Source: Neobacillus piezotolerans (GTDB taxonomy: Bacteria > Bacillota > Bacilli > Bacillales > Cytobacillaceae). Taken from it: a stretch of DNA of 50,960 nucleotides. Under the pieces are notes generated by a model, which saw only the letters and a program-made list of their open reading frames with translations, ran no database searches and had not been told where the DNA came from. The stretch lies in the NCBI RefSeq assembly GCF_003362805.1, contig NZ_QNQT01000019.1:1-50960 (forward strand). Reading direction: 5' to 3'. The translations under genes were made by a program, and so were the position numbers. Numbering within the stretch: position 1 is the stretch's first letter; each line of letters opens with the position of its first letter. Shown one piece after another: positions 1-7,736 of this stretch.

Positions 1-24
1 TGTGAGAGTAGGACGCTGCCGGGC
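1..24 (+). rRNA. rrf: 5S ribosomal RNA, 3' end only
   Basis: The first bases (GTGAGAGTAGGACG followed by a GCCGGGC-like end) match the conserved 3' arm of Bacillus 5S rRNA. The gene begins outside the window. Its position directly before two tRNAs is the usual end of a Bacillaceae rrn operon. The exact 3' end (about base 24) is inferred from the family. Confidence 0.85.
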
Positions 25-73
25 TATACCATATACTTTTATGGTAGTGGAAAACAAAACAATTTTTTATCGT

Positions 74-147
<74 letters not shown>

Positions 148-150
148 TAT

Positions 151-227
151 GGTCCGGTAGTTCAGTTGGTTAGAATGCCTGCCTGTCACGCAGGAGGTCG
201 CGGGTTCGAGTCCCGTCCGGACCGCCA
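151..227 (+). tRNA. tRNA-Asp (GTC)
   Basis: Cloverleaf with acceptor stem GGTCCGG/CCGGACC, anticodon loop CTGTCAC (anticodon GTC), T arm GGGTTCGAGTCCC, discriminator G and an encoded CCA. It lies 3 nt after the preceding tRNA and is probably co-transcribed with the rrn operon. An initiator-Asp tRNA pair after an rrn operon is also what I recall upstream of the B. subtilis ydi genes. Confidence 0.97.
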
Positions 228-255
228 TTTAGTTTCATAGTTTACAATGAAAAAA

Positions 256-280
256 CGAAACCAAGTTTCGTCTTTTTTTG
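256..280 (+). terminator. Rho-independent terminator of the rrn/tRNA operon
   Basis: Stem ACGAAAC (256-262), loop CAA, GTTTCGT (266-272), followed by C and a run of T to 280. It closes the 5S-tRNA transcript. Confidence 0.8.
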
Positions 281-334
281 TTTTTGGGATGCCACGGTCA
301 GAGAAACTGTGGTATTTTTCGTGTATGGAAAAGA

Positions 335-775
335 ATGTCACTCAAACCCCATTTGTGTGACATTTAAAGGTAAAAACCCGGCGTGAATGTCACTCAAACT
401 TCATTTGCGTGACATTTAAGGGTAAAAACCCGGCGTGGATGTCACCCAAATCCCATTTGCGTGACATATGAGGGGAAAAATCCGGCGTGGATGTCACTCA
501 AACTTCATTTGTGTGCCATTTAAAGGTAAAAACCCTGCGTGAATGTCACTCAAACCCCATTTGCGTGACATATGAGGGTAAAAACCCGGCGTGAATGTCA
601 CTCATACTTCATTTGCGTGACATTTAAGGGTAAAAACCCGGTGTGGATGTCACTCAAATCCCATTTGCGTGACATATGAGGGTAAAAATCCGGCGTGGAT
701 GTCACTCAAACTTCATTTGTGTGACATTTAAAGGTAAAAACCCTGCGTGAATGTCACTCAACCCCATTTTGCTTA
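335..775. repeat. Tandem array of 52-bp palindrome-bearing repeats (8 full copies plus a partial)
   Basis: The motif ATGTCAC recurs at 335, 387, 439, 491, 543, 595, 647, 699 and 751, exactly every 52 bp. Most units start with an imperfect inverted repeat: ATGTCAC, one base, CAAA, a 5-nt loop, TTTG, one base, GTGACAT. The remaining 23 bp is a conserved linker resembling TTAAAGGTAAAAACCCGGCG. Units 2-5 resemble units 6-9 more than their neighbours, so a 208-bp block of four units was duplicated. No unique spacers separate the units, so it is not CRISPR, and there is no plausible gene in it. Confidence 0.9.
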
Positions 776-1176
776 ACATAAGTACTCCTCTCTCAGCTGC
801 AAGGCGCCTTTCACTATTTATTCAGCGCAGTATTTTCATTAAAAACAATAAAGTTTTCTCCTGATTATTAGTACTTTTATGATGTATCCCCAAGCTTAAA
901 AACCATCCTCACTGTAAAGCCCATTCCAGATTCCTAAAAACACCCCAAGGCACTTTTGCCCATTCCTCAAAAATCATGTAAACTACATAATGTAGACAAA
1001 TCCTTAGGAGGCATCCTAAGGGTTTTCTAAGGTATGGGACAGGGCTCCGCTTTCAAGCGTAATCTAGTCCAAAGCAGACACGATAAACGGGACCCGATCC
1101 CTGGTTTACAGGCAACCACTGGCTCGAACTTTCAAAACACAGTATATCAAAATCAATCCTTTTAAAAGGTGATCAA
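776..1176 (+). other. Gene-free stretch with a candidate promoter and structured leader before tsaE
   Basis: No supportable gene is seen. A possible sigma-A promoter is TTGCCC (956-961), 17 nt, TAAACT (979-984). Downstream lie a perfect hairpin CCTTAGGA (1002-1009) / TCCTAAGG (1014-1021) with loop GGCA, and a second hairpin TAAACGGGA (1084-1092) / TCCC-TG-GTTTA (98-108 of the same block, 1098-1108). The palindrome CTACAT-A-ATGTAG (983-995) overlaps the proposed -10. I do not recognise a known riboswitch. In B. subtilis, as I recall, thiL occupies this spot. Confidence 0.45.
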
Positions 1177-1647
1177 ATGAAACCACTTGAATATAAATCT
1201 TCGTCGGCGGAAGATACACTTAATTTTGCCGAAAGGCTAGGGGCCATGCTAAAGCCAGGAGATGTTTTGACACTGGAAGGCGATCTTGGTGCGGGAAAAA
1301 CTACATTTACCAAGGGCCTGGCTTTAGGGCTTGGAATAAAGAGGATGGTCAACAGCCCGACATTTACTATTATTAAGGAATACCATGGCAGGCTGCCATT
1401 GTATCATATGGATGTTTACAGGCTCGGGGATGAGGGCGAGGACTTGGGTTTTGACGAATATTTCGAAGGCGACGGGGTCACGGTAGTTGAATGGGCGCAT
1501 TTGATCGCCGAGCAGCTGCCCGTGGCCCGGCTTGAGATTCAGTTGTACCATGAACCGGACGGCGGCAGGAAGATCGTTTTCCAGCCTAAGGGAATAAGGT
1601 ACGAGCGATTATGTGAGGAGTTTTTAAATGAGAATCTTGGCAATTGA
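1177..1647 (+). CDS. tsaE: tRNA t6A37 threonylcarbamoyladenosine biosynthesis ATPase TsaE
   Basis: A 156-residue P-loop protein with Walker A GDLGAGKTT at residues 35-43, the TsaE signature, and the usual length. TsaE is the ATPase that cycles the TsaB-TsaD complex during transfer of threonylcarbamoyl to A37 of ANN-decoding tRNAs in the cytoplasm. The start is the ATG behind AAAAGGTGATC (1165-1175). Its 3' end overlaps tsaB by 20 bp, so the two are translationally coupled. The group tsaE-tsaB-rimI-tsaD contains all three dedicated t6A partners except TsaC, which is usually encoded elsewhere. Confidence 0.95.
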   Translation: MKPLEYKSSSAEDTLNFAERLGAMLKPGDVLTLEGDLGAGKTTFTKGLALGLGIKRMVNSPTFTIIKEYHGRLPLYHMDVYRLGDEGEDLGFDEYFEGDGVTVVEWAHLIAEQLPVARLEIQLYHEPDGGRKIVFQPKGIRYERLCEEFLNENLGN

Positions 1648-2329
1648 TACGTCAAATTATCCGCTTGGTGTAGCTGTTATCGATGGGGATAAAGTGGTCG
1701 CGGAATACATTACGAATGTGAAACGGAACCACTCGGTCAGAATTATGCCAGCCATTGAAGCGGCTATGAAAGAGGCTGAGTTAAGCCCTTCCGATTTGAA
1801 TAAAATAGTTGTAGCTGAAGGCCCAGGTTCCTATACAGGGGTCAGGATTGGCGTGACAGTCGCCAAAACATTGGCGTGGACATTGGGTATTCCTCTATCA
1901 GGTGTATCCAGCCTTAAGGTGCTTGCGATGGCTGGCAGGTATTTTCAAGGGTACATCGCTCCCATTTTTGATGCCAGGAGAGGCCAAGTGTATACGGGGC
2001 TTTATAAATTTGAAAATGGCCGGCTGGCGGTTGTCGAATCTGACCGGCTTGCCATGATGGATGACTGGGCGGAAAAGCTCGCCGACTTACAAGAGAAAAC
2101 CTTGTTTGTCGGTAACGATGTTTCCTTGCATTTAGAAACAATCAGTGGAAAAATGGGCGAAAAGGCGGTTATCTCCGCTACAGCCGAAAGAAATCCGCGT
2201 CCAGCAGAACTCGCGTTTCTTGGGAAAAACAAACCGGATGCTGATGTCCATTCGTTTGTCCCGAATTATATACGCCTGGCGGAAGCGGAAGCAAAATGGC
2301 TTGAAGCAAGGAGTCGGTCACATGAATAA
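1628..2329 (+). CDS. tsaB: t6A biosynthesis complex dimerization subunit TsaB
   Basis: A 233-residue ASKHA-fold protein beginning MRILAIDTSNYPLGVAV, with the phosphate-binding-like segment EGPGSYTGVRIG near residue 65 that is typical of TsaB. It is a paralogue of TsaD without the metal-binding histidines; it forms the heterodimer with TsaD that TsaE binds. The start overlaps the end of tsaE, with GAGGAG just upstream inside tsaE (about 1615-1620). The end overlaps rimI by 8 bp. Confidence 0.95.
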   Translation: MRILAIDTSNYPLGVAVIDGDKVVAEYITNVKRNHSVRIMPAIEAAMKEAELSPSDLNKIVVAEGPGSYTGVRIGVTVAKTLAWTLGIPLSGVSSLKVLAMAGRYFQGYIAPIFDARRGQVYTGLYKFENGRLAVVESDRLAMMDDWAEKLADLQEKTLFVGNDVSLHLETISGKMGEKAVISATAERNPRPAELAFLGKNKPDADVHSFVPNYIRLAEAEAKWLEARSRSHE

Positions 2330-2792
2330 CCACGCGGCTGAAAGCAATGGAGTATTTACTTTCAGGTTTATGCGGGAAGAGGATATTGACCAAATCCTGA
2401 TTGTTGAGCATGAATCGTTTACACTGCCATGGAGCAGGGAAGCATTTTACAATGAATTGAATCATAATCAATACGCTGTTTATATTGTGCTCGAAGATGA
2501 CGGGAAAATCATTGGCTATGGCGGGGTATGGATTGTGCTGGATGAGGCGCATATCACCAATATAGCTATCTTGCCTCAGTACCGGGGCAGGAAGCTTGGC
2601 GAAGCGCTCTTGAAAAAAGTGCTGGAAGTGGCCATGGAGAAGGGCGCGGAGACTGCAACCCTTGAAGTTCGGGTATCCAACACGCCAGCCCGGTCACTGT
2701 ACAGAAAGATGGGATTCCAGGAAGGCGGTATAAGAAAAAAGTATTATACCGACAACCAGGAAGACGGAATTGTTATGTGGGTGAAATTATGA
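2322..2792 (+). CDS. rimI: Ribosomal protein bS18 alanine N-acetyltransferase RimI
   Basis: A 156-residue GNAT protein. The acetyl-CoA loop is seen in [15 protein letters not shown], and the C-terminal half has the usual N-terminal-acetyltransferase pattern ([19 protein letters not shown]). RimI acetylates the N-terminal alanine of ribosomal protein S18 or similar N termini. An in-frame upstream ATG at 2145 would add 59 residues lying entirely over tsaB, so I chose the ATG at 2322 behind AAGGAG (2308-2313). It sits between tsaB and tsaD as in many Firmicutes and overlaps tsaD by 4 bp (ATGA). Confidence 0.92.
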   Translation: MNNHAAESNGVFTFRFMREEDIDQILIVEHESFTLPWSREAFYNELNHNQYAVYIVLEDDGKIIGYGGVWIVLDEAHITNIAILPQYRGRKLGEALLKKVLEVAMEKGAETATLEVRVSNTPARSLYRKMGFQEGGIRKKYYTDNQEDGIVMWVKL

Positions 2793-3811
2793 GTAAAGAC
2801 CAATTGATCTTGGGAATTGAGACAAGCTGTGATGAGACAGCGGTAGCAATTGTAAGGAATGGCCGGGAAATCGCTGCAAATGTCGTGGCTTCCCAAATCG
2901 AAAGCCATAAGCGTTTCGGGGGGGTTGTACCTGAAATTGCATCCCGGCACCATGTGGAAGAAATAACAATCGTTCTTGAAGAAGCTTTAAAGCAGGCGGA
3001 TGCCGCTTTGGAAGACATTGATGCAATCGCCGTTACGGAAGGACCAGGGCTTGTAGGGGCGCTGCTCATCGGAGTGAATGCGGCAAAGGCTATCGCGTTT
3101 GCCCACCAAAAGCCGCTTGTACCTGTCCATCATATTGCCGGGCATATCTATGCGAACAGACTGCTGACAGAGATGAAGTTCCCGCTTTTGGCCTTGGTTG
3201 TATCCGGCGGACATACCGAACTGGTTTATATGAAGGAACATGGCCATTTTGAAGTCATCGGGGAAACGCGGGATGACGCGGCGGGTGAGGCTTACGATAA
3301 AGTAGCGAGAGTCCTGGATATGCCGTACCCGGGCGGCCCCCATATTGACCGGTTGGCGCATGAAGGCACGGCAGTTATACCACTGCCGCGTGCATGGCTT
3401 GAAGAGGGTTCCTATGATTTCAGTTTTAGCGGCTTAAAATCGGCGGTGATCAATACTGTCCATAATGCGGAACAACGCGGTGAAACTATTGCCCCGGAAG
3501 ACCTGGCGGCAAGCTTTCAGGAGAGTGTCATAGAAGTATTGGTTGAAAAAACTGTCCGCGCGGCGGCTGAGTATCGTGTCGGGCAAGTGCTCCTAGCGGG
3601 AGGAGTGGCAGCGAACAAGGGGCTGAGGAAAGCGCTTGAAGATGCGTTTGGGACAAGAGGAGATATCGAGCTTGTCATTCCGCCTTTGTCCCTTTGCACG
3701 GACAACGCGGCCATGATTGCCGCCGCTGGAAGTGTAATGTTTGAAAAAGGTGTTCGTGGAAGTCTGGCTTTAAATGCAAACCCAGGGTTGGATATTGAAA
3801 AATACAATTAA
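2789..3811 (+). CDS. tsaD: tRNA N6-adenosine threonylcarbamoyltransferase TsaD (Kae1/Gcp family)
   Basis: A 340-residue protein with the Kae1/TsaD fold: [13 protein letters not shown] at the N terminus, metal ligands in HHIAGH (about 114-119), VSGGHTEL, and the C-terminal [13 protein letters not shown] nucleotide motif. It transfers the threonylcarbamoyl group to A37 of tRNA. A GTG at 2777 is possible (MGEI extension), but the ATG at 2789 overlaps the rimI stop as ATGA and has GGGTGA upstream. It is the last gene of the operon; a strong terminator follows 7 bp after the stop. Confidence 0.96.
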   Translation: MSKDQLILGIETSCDETAVAIVRNGREIAANVVASQIESHKRFGGVVPEIASRHHVEEITIVLEEALKQADAALEDIDAIAVTEGPGLVGALLIGVNAAKAIAFAHQKPLVPVHHIAGHIYANRLLTEMKFPLLALVVSGGHTELVYMKEHGHFEVIGETRDDAAGEAYDKVARVLDMPYPGGPHIDRLAHEGTAVIPLPRAWLEEGSYDFSFSGLKSAVINTVHNAEQRGETIAPEDLAASFQESVIEVLVEKTVRAAAEYRVGQVLLAGGVAANKGLRKALEDAFGTRGDIELVIPPLSLCTDNAAMIAAAGSVMFEKGVRGSLALNANPGLDIEKYN

Positions 3812-3818
3812 GAAATGA

Positions 3819-3848
3819 GGGCCGCGAGGAAATATCGCGGCCCTTTTT
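3819..3848 (+). terminator. Rho-independent terminator of the tsaE-tsaD operon
   Basis: Perfect 9-bp stem GGGCCGCGA (3819-3827) / TCGCGGCCC (3835-3843) with a 7-nt loop, followed by TTTTT. Confidence 0.95.
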
Positions 3849-3852
3849 GAAT

Positions 3853-4009
3853 TGTGGATAAAAAAATCCCGGATCAATCCTCTTTGTGGATAAGCACGTG
3901 TGTTCTTGTTGATGATGTGGATAAAATAAGGTGGTTTTGTGGATAAAGTGGATAAGTCCGTTGATAACTGCTATACCAGCGGTTTTATTGTGAATAAAAA
4001 TGTGGAAAA
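3853..4009. promoter_or_regulatory. DnaA-box cluster between tsaD and the ABC-F gene
   Basis: Four perfect DnaA boxes, TTATCCACA read on the minus strand (TGTGGATAA on plus), lie at 3853-3861, 3885-3893, 3916-3924 and 3938-3946. Near matches are AGTGGATAA (3947-3955), TGTGAATAA (3989-3997, equal to TTATTCACA) and TGTGGAAAA (4001-4009). All face the same way. The stretch lies between convergent terminators and holds no gene. From memory, DnaA-box clusters outside oriC in B. subtilis titrate DnaA and one is in the gcp-ydiF gap, which is this locus. A role in tuning replication initiation is inferred. Confidence 0.85.
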
Positions 4010-4029
4010 GCGCAGGGAAGCCCTGCGCT
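4005..4029 (-). terminator. Terminator of the ABC-F gene
   Basis: Perfect 9-bp stem AGCGCAGGG (4009-4017) / CCCTGCGCT (4021-4029), loop of 3. On the minus strand it is followed by a short T run, and its foot overlaps the last DnaA-like box. The hairpin ends 1-2 bases before the stop codon of the ABC-F gene. Confidence 0.75.
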
Positions 4030-4030
4030 T

Positions 4031-5947
4031 TTATTCAGCGAGTTCCGCCCATTGTTCCAAGAGCTGGTCCAATTCCTGGCGGGCACTATCATTTTGGTTG
4101 TTAATAACCAATACCCTTTCGTGGTCCTGGTAAACATCGGGATCACAAAGAAGGCTTTCATTTTCTTCAATGAGTGCTTCAAGTTCTTCAATGCGCGATT
4201 CAATCTCTTCCAGCCTCCGCTTTCTTTGCCGCTCCAGCTTTTTTGATTCTTTGTCCTGCTGAAAAGTATTTTTGGAAGAGGTTGTTTCAACGGAGGATGC
4301 AGATGCGGCTTTTTGTATGGCTTCGAGCTCCGCGATTTCCTGTTTCTTTTCAAGAAAATAGTCATAATCGCCGAGGTATTCCACGCAGCCATCCGTTCCG
4401 AGTTCCAAAACCTTTGTGGCTATCCTGTTGATAAAATAACGGTCATGGGAGACGAACAGGATTGTGCCTGGATAATCGATAAGCGCGTTTTCAAGTACTT
4501 CCTTGCTGTCAAGGTCAAGGTGGTTTGTCGGTTCGTCAAGGATAAGGAAATTTGCCTTTTGGAGCATTAACTTGGCGAGGGCAAGACGCGCTTTTTCACC
4601 GCCGCTCAACGTGGAAACAGGTTTGAGGACATCATCTCCAGAGAAAAGGAAGTTGCCAAGAACTGTCCGAATCTCTTTTTCGCTTTTCAACGGGTAGTCA
4701 TCCCAAAGTTCATTCAAAACTCGTTTGCTAGACCTGAGATTGGCCTGCTCCTGGTCGTAATAGCCTATCATTACGTTTGTTCCATAGCGGATAGAGCCTG
4801 AATGAGCCGGAAGGTTTTTAATAATCGTCTTGAGCAAGGTGGATTTCCCAATCCCGTTTGGGCCAACAAGTGCGATGCTGTCCCCTTTTGTAATTGAAAA
4901 AGAGATGTTGGCGGCAACCGAGGTTTCGTATCCGATCGCCAGGGAATCAGCTTGCAAAACATCATTTCCGCTTTGCCGTTCGATATCAAACGAGAAGGTG
5001 GCTGATTTTTCATCTCCGGATGGGCGATCCATCAGATCCATTTTCTCAAGTTTTTTCCTCCGGCTTTGTGCTCGCTTCGTCGTTGAGGCCCTTGCAAGGT
5101 TTCGCTGGATGAAATCCTGTAGTTTTGCGACTTCTTCCTGCTGTTTTTCGTATTGCTTCAGGTCACGTTCATAGTTTTCAGCCTTCTGCACAAGGTAGGA
5201 ACTGTAATTGCCGACAAAACGCTGAATTTGGCGGCGCGAAAGTTCATATACCTGGTTGACGACCTTGTCGAGGAAATATCGGTCATGGGAAACGATTAAA
5301 ATCGCGCCATGGTAACTTTGCAAGTAACCCTCAAGCCAGGAAAGAGTTTCAATATCCAGGTGGTTCGTAGGCTCGTCCAAAATAAGGATATCGGGTTTCC
5401 CAAGCAGCAGCTTTCCTAGCGCCAAACGCGTTTTCTGGCCGCCGCTCAAGCTTGATATGCTCGTTGAATAATCAAAGGTATGGAAATTGAGTCCATGAAG
5501 CACGGAACGGATGTCCGCTTCGTACTGATAGCCACCCATCTCCTTGTATTGGACCTGGAGTGTATCGTATTCCTTTAGCACTCTGTCATATTTCCCGGAA
5601 TCGCTTATTACGGCCGGGTCGGCCATTTGCTGTTCAAGCTCCCTGAGTGAATCCTCCAGCTTTCGGACTGGTTCGAAAACCTTCAGCATTTCATCCCAAA
5701 TTGACAAAGCGGATTCAAGGCCTGTATTTTGCGCTAGGTATCCGATTGTGACATCCTTCGGTTTAATGATATCCCCGCCATCATGGCCGATATGGCCGGC
5801 GATAATTTTAAGAAGTGTCGATTTACCCGCTCCATTCCTGCCCACGAGAGCGACCCGGTCCCTGTTTTGAAGTTCAAGCTTTATATTCGATAAAATTAAT
5901 TCGGCGCCGTAGTATTTTTCAAGTTGGTTTACTTGAAGCAAAATCAT
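4031..5947 (-). CDS. ydiF: ABC-F family ATP-binding protein (YdiF type)
   Basis: A 638-residue protein with two ABC ATPase domains and no membrane segments. The first Walker A is GRNGAGKST (about 36-44), signature LSGGQKTRLA, Walker B LILDEPTNHLD. The second Walker A is GPNGIGKST, signature LSGGEKARLA, again followed by LILDEPTNHLD. A basic, arginine- and lysine-rich linker lies between them and a charged coiled coil at the C terminus. ABC-F proteins act on the ribosome as translation factors. GTG at 5956 is possible, but the ATG at 5947 gives the MILLQVNQLE start I recall for YdiF and has GGGGTG upstream. It is convergent with tsaD and divergent from moaC. Confidence 0.93.
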   Translation of the reverse strand: MILLQVNQLEKYYGAELILSNIKLELQNRDRVALVGRNGAGKSTLLKIIAGHIGHDGGDIIKPKDVTIGYLAQNTGLESALSIWDEMLKVFEPVRKLEDSLRELEQQMADPAVISDSGKYDRVLKEYDTLQVQYKEMGGYQYEADIRSVLHGLNFHTFDYSTSISSLSGGQKTRLALGKLLLGKPDILILDEPTNHLDIETLSWLEGYLQSYHGAILIVSHDRYFLDKVVNQVYELSRRQIQRFVGNYSSYLVQKAENYERDLKQYEKQQEEVAKLQDFIQRNLARASTTKRAQSRRKKLEKMDLMDRPSGDEKSATFSFDIERQSGNDVLQADSLAIGYETSVAANISFSITKGDSIALVGPNGIGKSTLLKTIIKNLPAHSGSIRYGTNVMIGYYDQEQANLRSSKRVLNELWDDYPLKSEKEIRTVLGNFLFSGDDVLKPVSTLSGGEKARLALAKLMLQKANFLILDEPTNHLDLDSKEVLENALIDYPGTILFVSHDRYFINRIATKVLELGTDGCVEYLGDYDYFLEKKQEIAELEAIQKAASASSVETTSSKNTFQQDKESKKLERQRKRRLEEIESRIEELEALIEENESLLCDPDVYQDHERVLVINNQNDSARQELDQLLEQWAELAE

Positions 5948-6141
5948 TCTTTTCACCCCATTACTATCTTCAGTTTAACGTATATGGGTTTGCTCGGCAA
6001 TGAAGTAAAGTGCCCGGAGTTTTAATCTTCCAAGGGAGGGGAAAAAAGGACCGAAGCATGCATTTTTCTTGAAAAATTACCGGGTTACTATTGTGAAAAG
6101 CTTAAAAATGCAGCAACATATGTGAAACATGGAACAAAGGT

Positions 6142-6181
6142 CATACACAATTGCCGGAAAATAGTGTATGATTTTTATAAA
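6142..6181 (+). promoter_or_regulatory. Candidate moaC promoter with an overlapping dyad
   Basis: A perfect 7-bp dyad CATACAC (6142-6148) / GTGTATG (6164-6170) flanks a weak -35 TTGCCG (6151-6156). AT-rich -10 candidates are TTTATA (6174-6179, spacing 17) or TATAAA (6176-6181). The arrangement suggests an operator over a promoter; no regulator is identified. Confidence 0.4.
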
Positions 6182-6210
6182 TCAAAGTACTGAGTTTATG
6201 AATGATTAGT

Positions 6211-6268
6211 AAAACGGCCAGATCCCATTCGGGAAAGCGGGATCTACCCTCCAGGGGGTTCCGTTTTT
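6211..6268 (+). ncRNA. Candidate structured leader (three-way junction) upstream of moaC
   Basis: Closing stem AAAACGG (6211-6217) / CCGTTTT (6261-6267). Inside are stem AGATCCC (6220-6226) / GGGATCT (6239-6245) with a 12-nt loop, and directly abutting it stem ACCC (6246-6249) / GGGT (6256-6259). The structure ends 4 nt before the moaC ribosome binding site region (AAAGGAG, 6272-6278). I do not recognise it as a known riboswitch class; it does not look like the published Moco RNA as I remember it. It could also act as a terminator, since TTTTT closes the outer stem. Confidence 0.5.
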
Positions 6269-6286
6269 GTGAAAGGAGTATTTAGG

Positions 6287-6781
6287 ATGGCTGAATTCAC
6301 GCATTTCAATGATGAAGGCAGGGCGAAAATGGTTGATGTCAGCGATAAGCCAGAAACCGCCAGGACAGCGATTGCCCACTCAAGCATAACAGTGAATCAC
6401 GATATTTTCGAAAAAATATCAAACAATGAGATGAAAAAGGGTGATGTGCTGGCCGTCGCCCAGGTAGCCGCTGTCATGGCAGCAAAGAAAACGTGGGAAA
6501 TCATCCCGATGTGCCACCCAATCCCGCTGACAGGTGTGGACATCGCTTTCCGGTGGGAAGAGGAAGAAGCAGGCCATAAGCTGATGATTTCTGCATCCGT
6601 GAAGACGAAAGGAAATACAGGCGTGGAAATGGAAGCGCTCACTGCAGCCTCCGTTTGTGCGTTAACCATATACGATATGTGCAAAGCCGTCGATAAAGGG
6701 ATGGTTATCGGCCCTACCTATCTTGTTGAAAAAACAGGCGGCAAGAACGGAGATTTTAAAAGGGAAAAAGAGGTTCAATAA
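6287..6781 (+). CDS. moaC: Cyclic pyranopterin monophosphate synthase MoaC
   Basis: 164 residues, the usual length for MoaC. Conserved motifs are seen: [19 protein letters not shown], the active-site loop MCHPI, and [19 protein letters not shown] with the catalytic Asp-Met-Lys region following. MoaC converts the 3',8-cyclo-GTP product made by MoaA to cPMP, the first pterin intermediate of molybdenum cofactor synthesis. An upstream in-frame start would add six residues (MKGVFR), but the ATG at 6287 has AAAGGAG at good spacing. The gene stands apart from other moa genes, in the same place as in B. subtilis, 66 bp before rex. Confidence 0.95.
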   Translation: MAEFTHFNDEGRAKMVDVSDKPETARTAIAHSSITVNHDIFEKISNNEMKKGDVLAVAQVAAVMAAKKTWEIIPMCHPIPLTGVDIAFRWEEEEAGHKLMISASVKTKGNTGVEMEALTAASVCALTIYDMCKAVDKGMVIGPTYLVEKTGGKNGDFKREKEVQ

Positions 6782-6847
6782 AAGGGTTGGTCGCGAGTGG
6801 CCAGAGGGCCCGCGAGACAAAATTAAACCAGGGCAGGGGATCAATGG

Positions 6848-7522
6848 ATGAATGAAACAATAAAAATACCGCAGGCAACAGCCAAAAGACTGCCGCTATA
6901 TTACCGATTTTTAAAAAATTTGCATTCCTCCGGGAAGCAAAGGGTTTCATCCGCCGAACTTAGCGATGCTGTAAAGGTGGACTCGGCAACAATCCGCAGG
7001 GATTTTTCCTACTTCGGAGCCCTTGGGAAAAAAGGCTATGGCTACAACGTGAACTACCTGCTCGGATTCTTCAGGAAGACGCTTGACCAGGATGAGCTTA
7101 CGAAAGTCGCCCTAATCGGGGTCGGAAATCTGGGGACAGCCTTTTTGAACTACAATTTCCTGAAGAACAACAATACAAAAATAGAAGTGGCCTTTGATGT
7201 CGATCCCGATAAAGTTGGAACGAAAATCGGGGATGTCCCGATCCACAGCCTGGATGACCTTGAAGCATACCTAAATAATGACAATGTTACGGTCGCCATT
7301 TTGACCGTACCTGCATCTGTCGCCCAGCCGATCACCGACCGGCTTGTTAAAACGAATGTGAAAGGGATATTGAACTTCACGCCGGCAAGGCTGAATGTCC
7401 CGCGTTCCATTCGTGTCCATCACATTGACCTCGCAGTTGAATTACAGTCTTTGATCTACTTCCTGAAAAATTATCCGGGAACCGATTTTTCCGAAGAAGA
7501 AGCGGAAGGAGCAGAAAAGTGA
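6848..7522 (+). CDS. rex: Redox-sensing transcriptional repressor Rex
   Basis: 224 residues. The N-terminal winged helix (about 8-75) contains the conserved [12 protein letters not shown] and [13 protein letters not shown] segments. A Rossmann NADH-binding domain follows with GVGNLGTA at 91-98. The C-terminal helix that domain-swaps in the dimer is present. Rex senses the NADH/NAD+ ratio and releases fermentative and respiratory genes when NADH rises. The start is the ATG at 6848 with AGGGGAT upstream; an ATG at 6844 is out of frame. I see no Rex operator (TTGTGAA-N4-6-TTCACAA) immediately upstream. Confidence 0.96.
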   Translation: MNETIKIPQATAKRLPLYYRFLKNLHSSGKQRVSSAELSDAVKVDSATIRRDFSYFGALGKKGYGYNVNYLLGFFRKTLDQDELTKVALIGVGNLGTAFLNYNFLKNNNTKIEVAFDVDPDKVGTKIGDVPIHSLDDLEAYLNNDNVTVAILTVPASVAQPITDRLVKTNVKGILNFTPARLNVPRSIRVHHIDLAVELQSLIYFLKNYPGTDFSEEEAEGAEK

Positions 7523-7546
7523 GCCTTTAGGGGGCTCACTTTTTTT
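7518..7546. terminator. Bidirectional terminator shared by rex and ydiK
   Basis: Perfect 8-bp stem AGTGAGCC (7518-7525) / GGCTCACT (7533-7540), followed on plus by T to 7546 and on minus by TTTT. The rex stop TGA (7520-7522) and the ydiK stop (7536-7538) both lie inside the stem, so one hairpin ends both convergent genes. Confidence 0.92.
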
Positions 7547-7736
7547 GGGTGCGTTTGAGTTTGTAATGGAAATTGATCATCCGTAACCCAGCCCCTAAAT
7601 CAAAGGTTGCAAGGATGACAAGAAGATAGGAAAAGAATCCCCAGCCTTCGTCCCTAACACTCCCAACCGCAAAATACGTAAACAGGATTCCGAGCAGGAG
7701 GTACAAGATGCCGGAAAACAATGGTGATTGCCTCAT
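7536..7736 (-). CDS. ydiK: Small membrane protein YdiK (DUF4305-like)
   Basis: 66 residues: two hydrophobic segments (about 8-25 and 34-52) and a basic tail ending KRTQKK. It matches my recollection of B. subtilis YdiK in start (MRxSPL), size and position. Function unknown. Its start overlaps the end of ydiL by 4 bp (ATGA), so it is translated as the second gene of a ydiL-ydiK operon. Confidence 0.85.
   Translation of the reverse strand: MRQSPLFSGILYLLLGILFTYFAVGSVRDEGWGFFSYLLVILATFDLGAGLRMINFHYKLKRTQKK

Noticed and set aside
335-775. CRISPR array
   Set aside because: The repeats are contiguous at 52 bp with a conserved linker in every unit; no unique spacers and no cas genes.
1002-1021. 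Perfect hairpin as a Rho-independent terminator
   Set aside because: Only GTTTTC follows; there is no proper T run and no gene upstream needs it.
6091-6135. Rex operator upstream of moaC/rex
   Set aside because: TTGTGAAAAGC occurs at 6091, but the matching TTCACAA half is missing.
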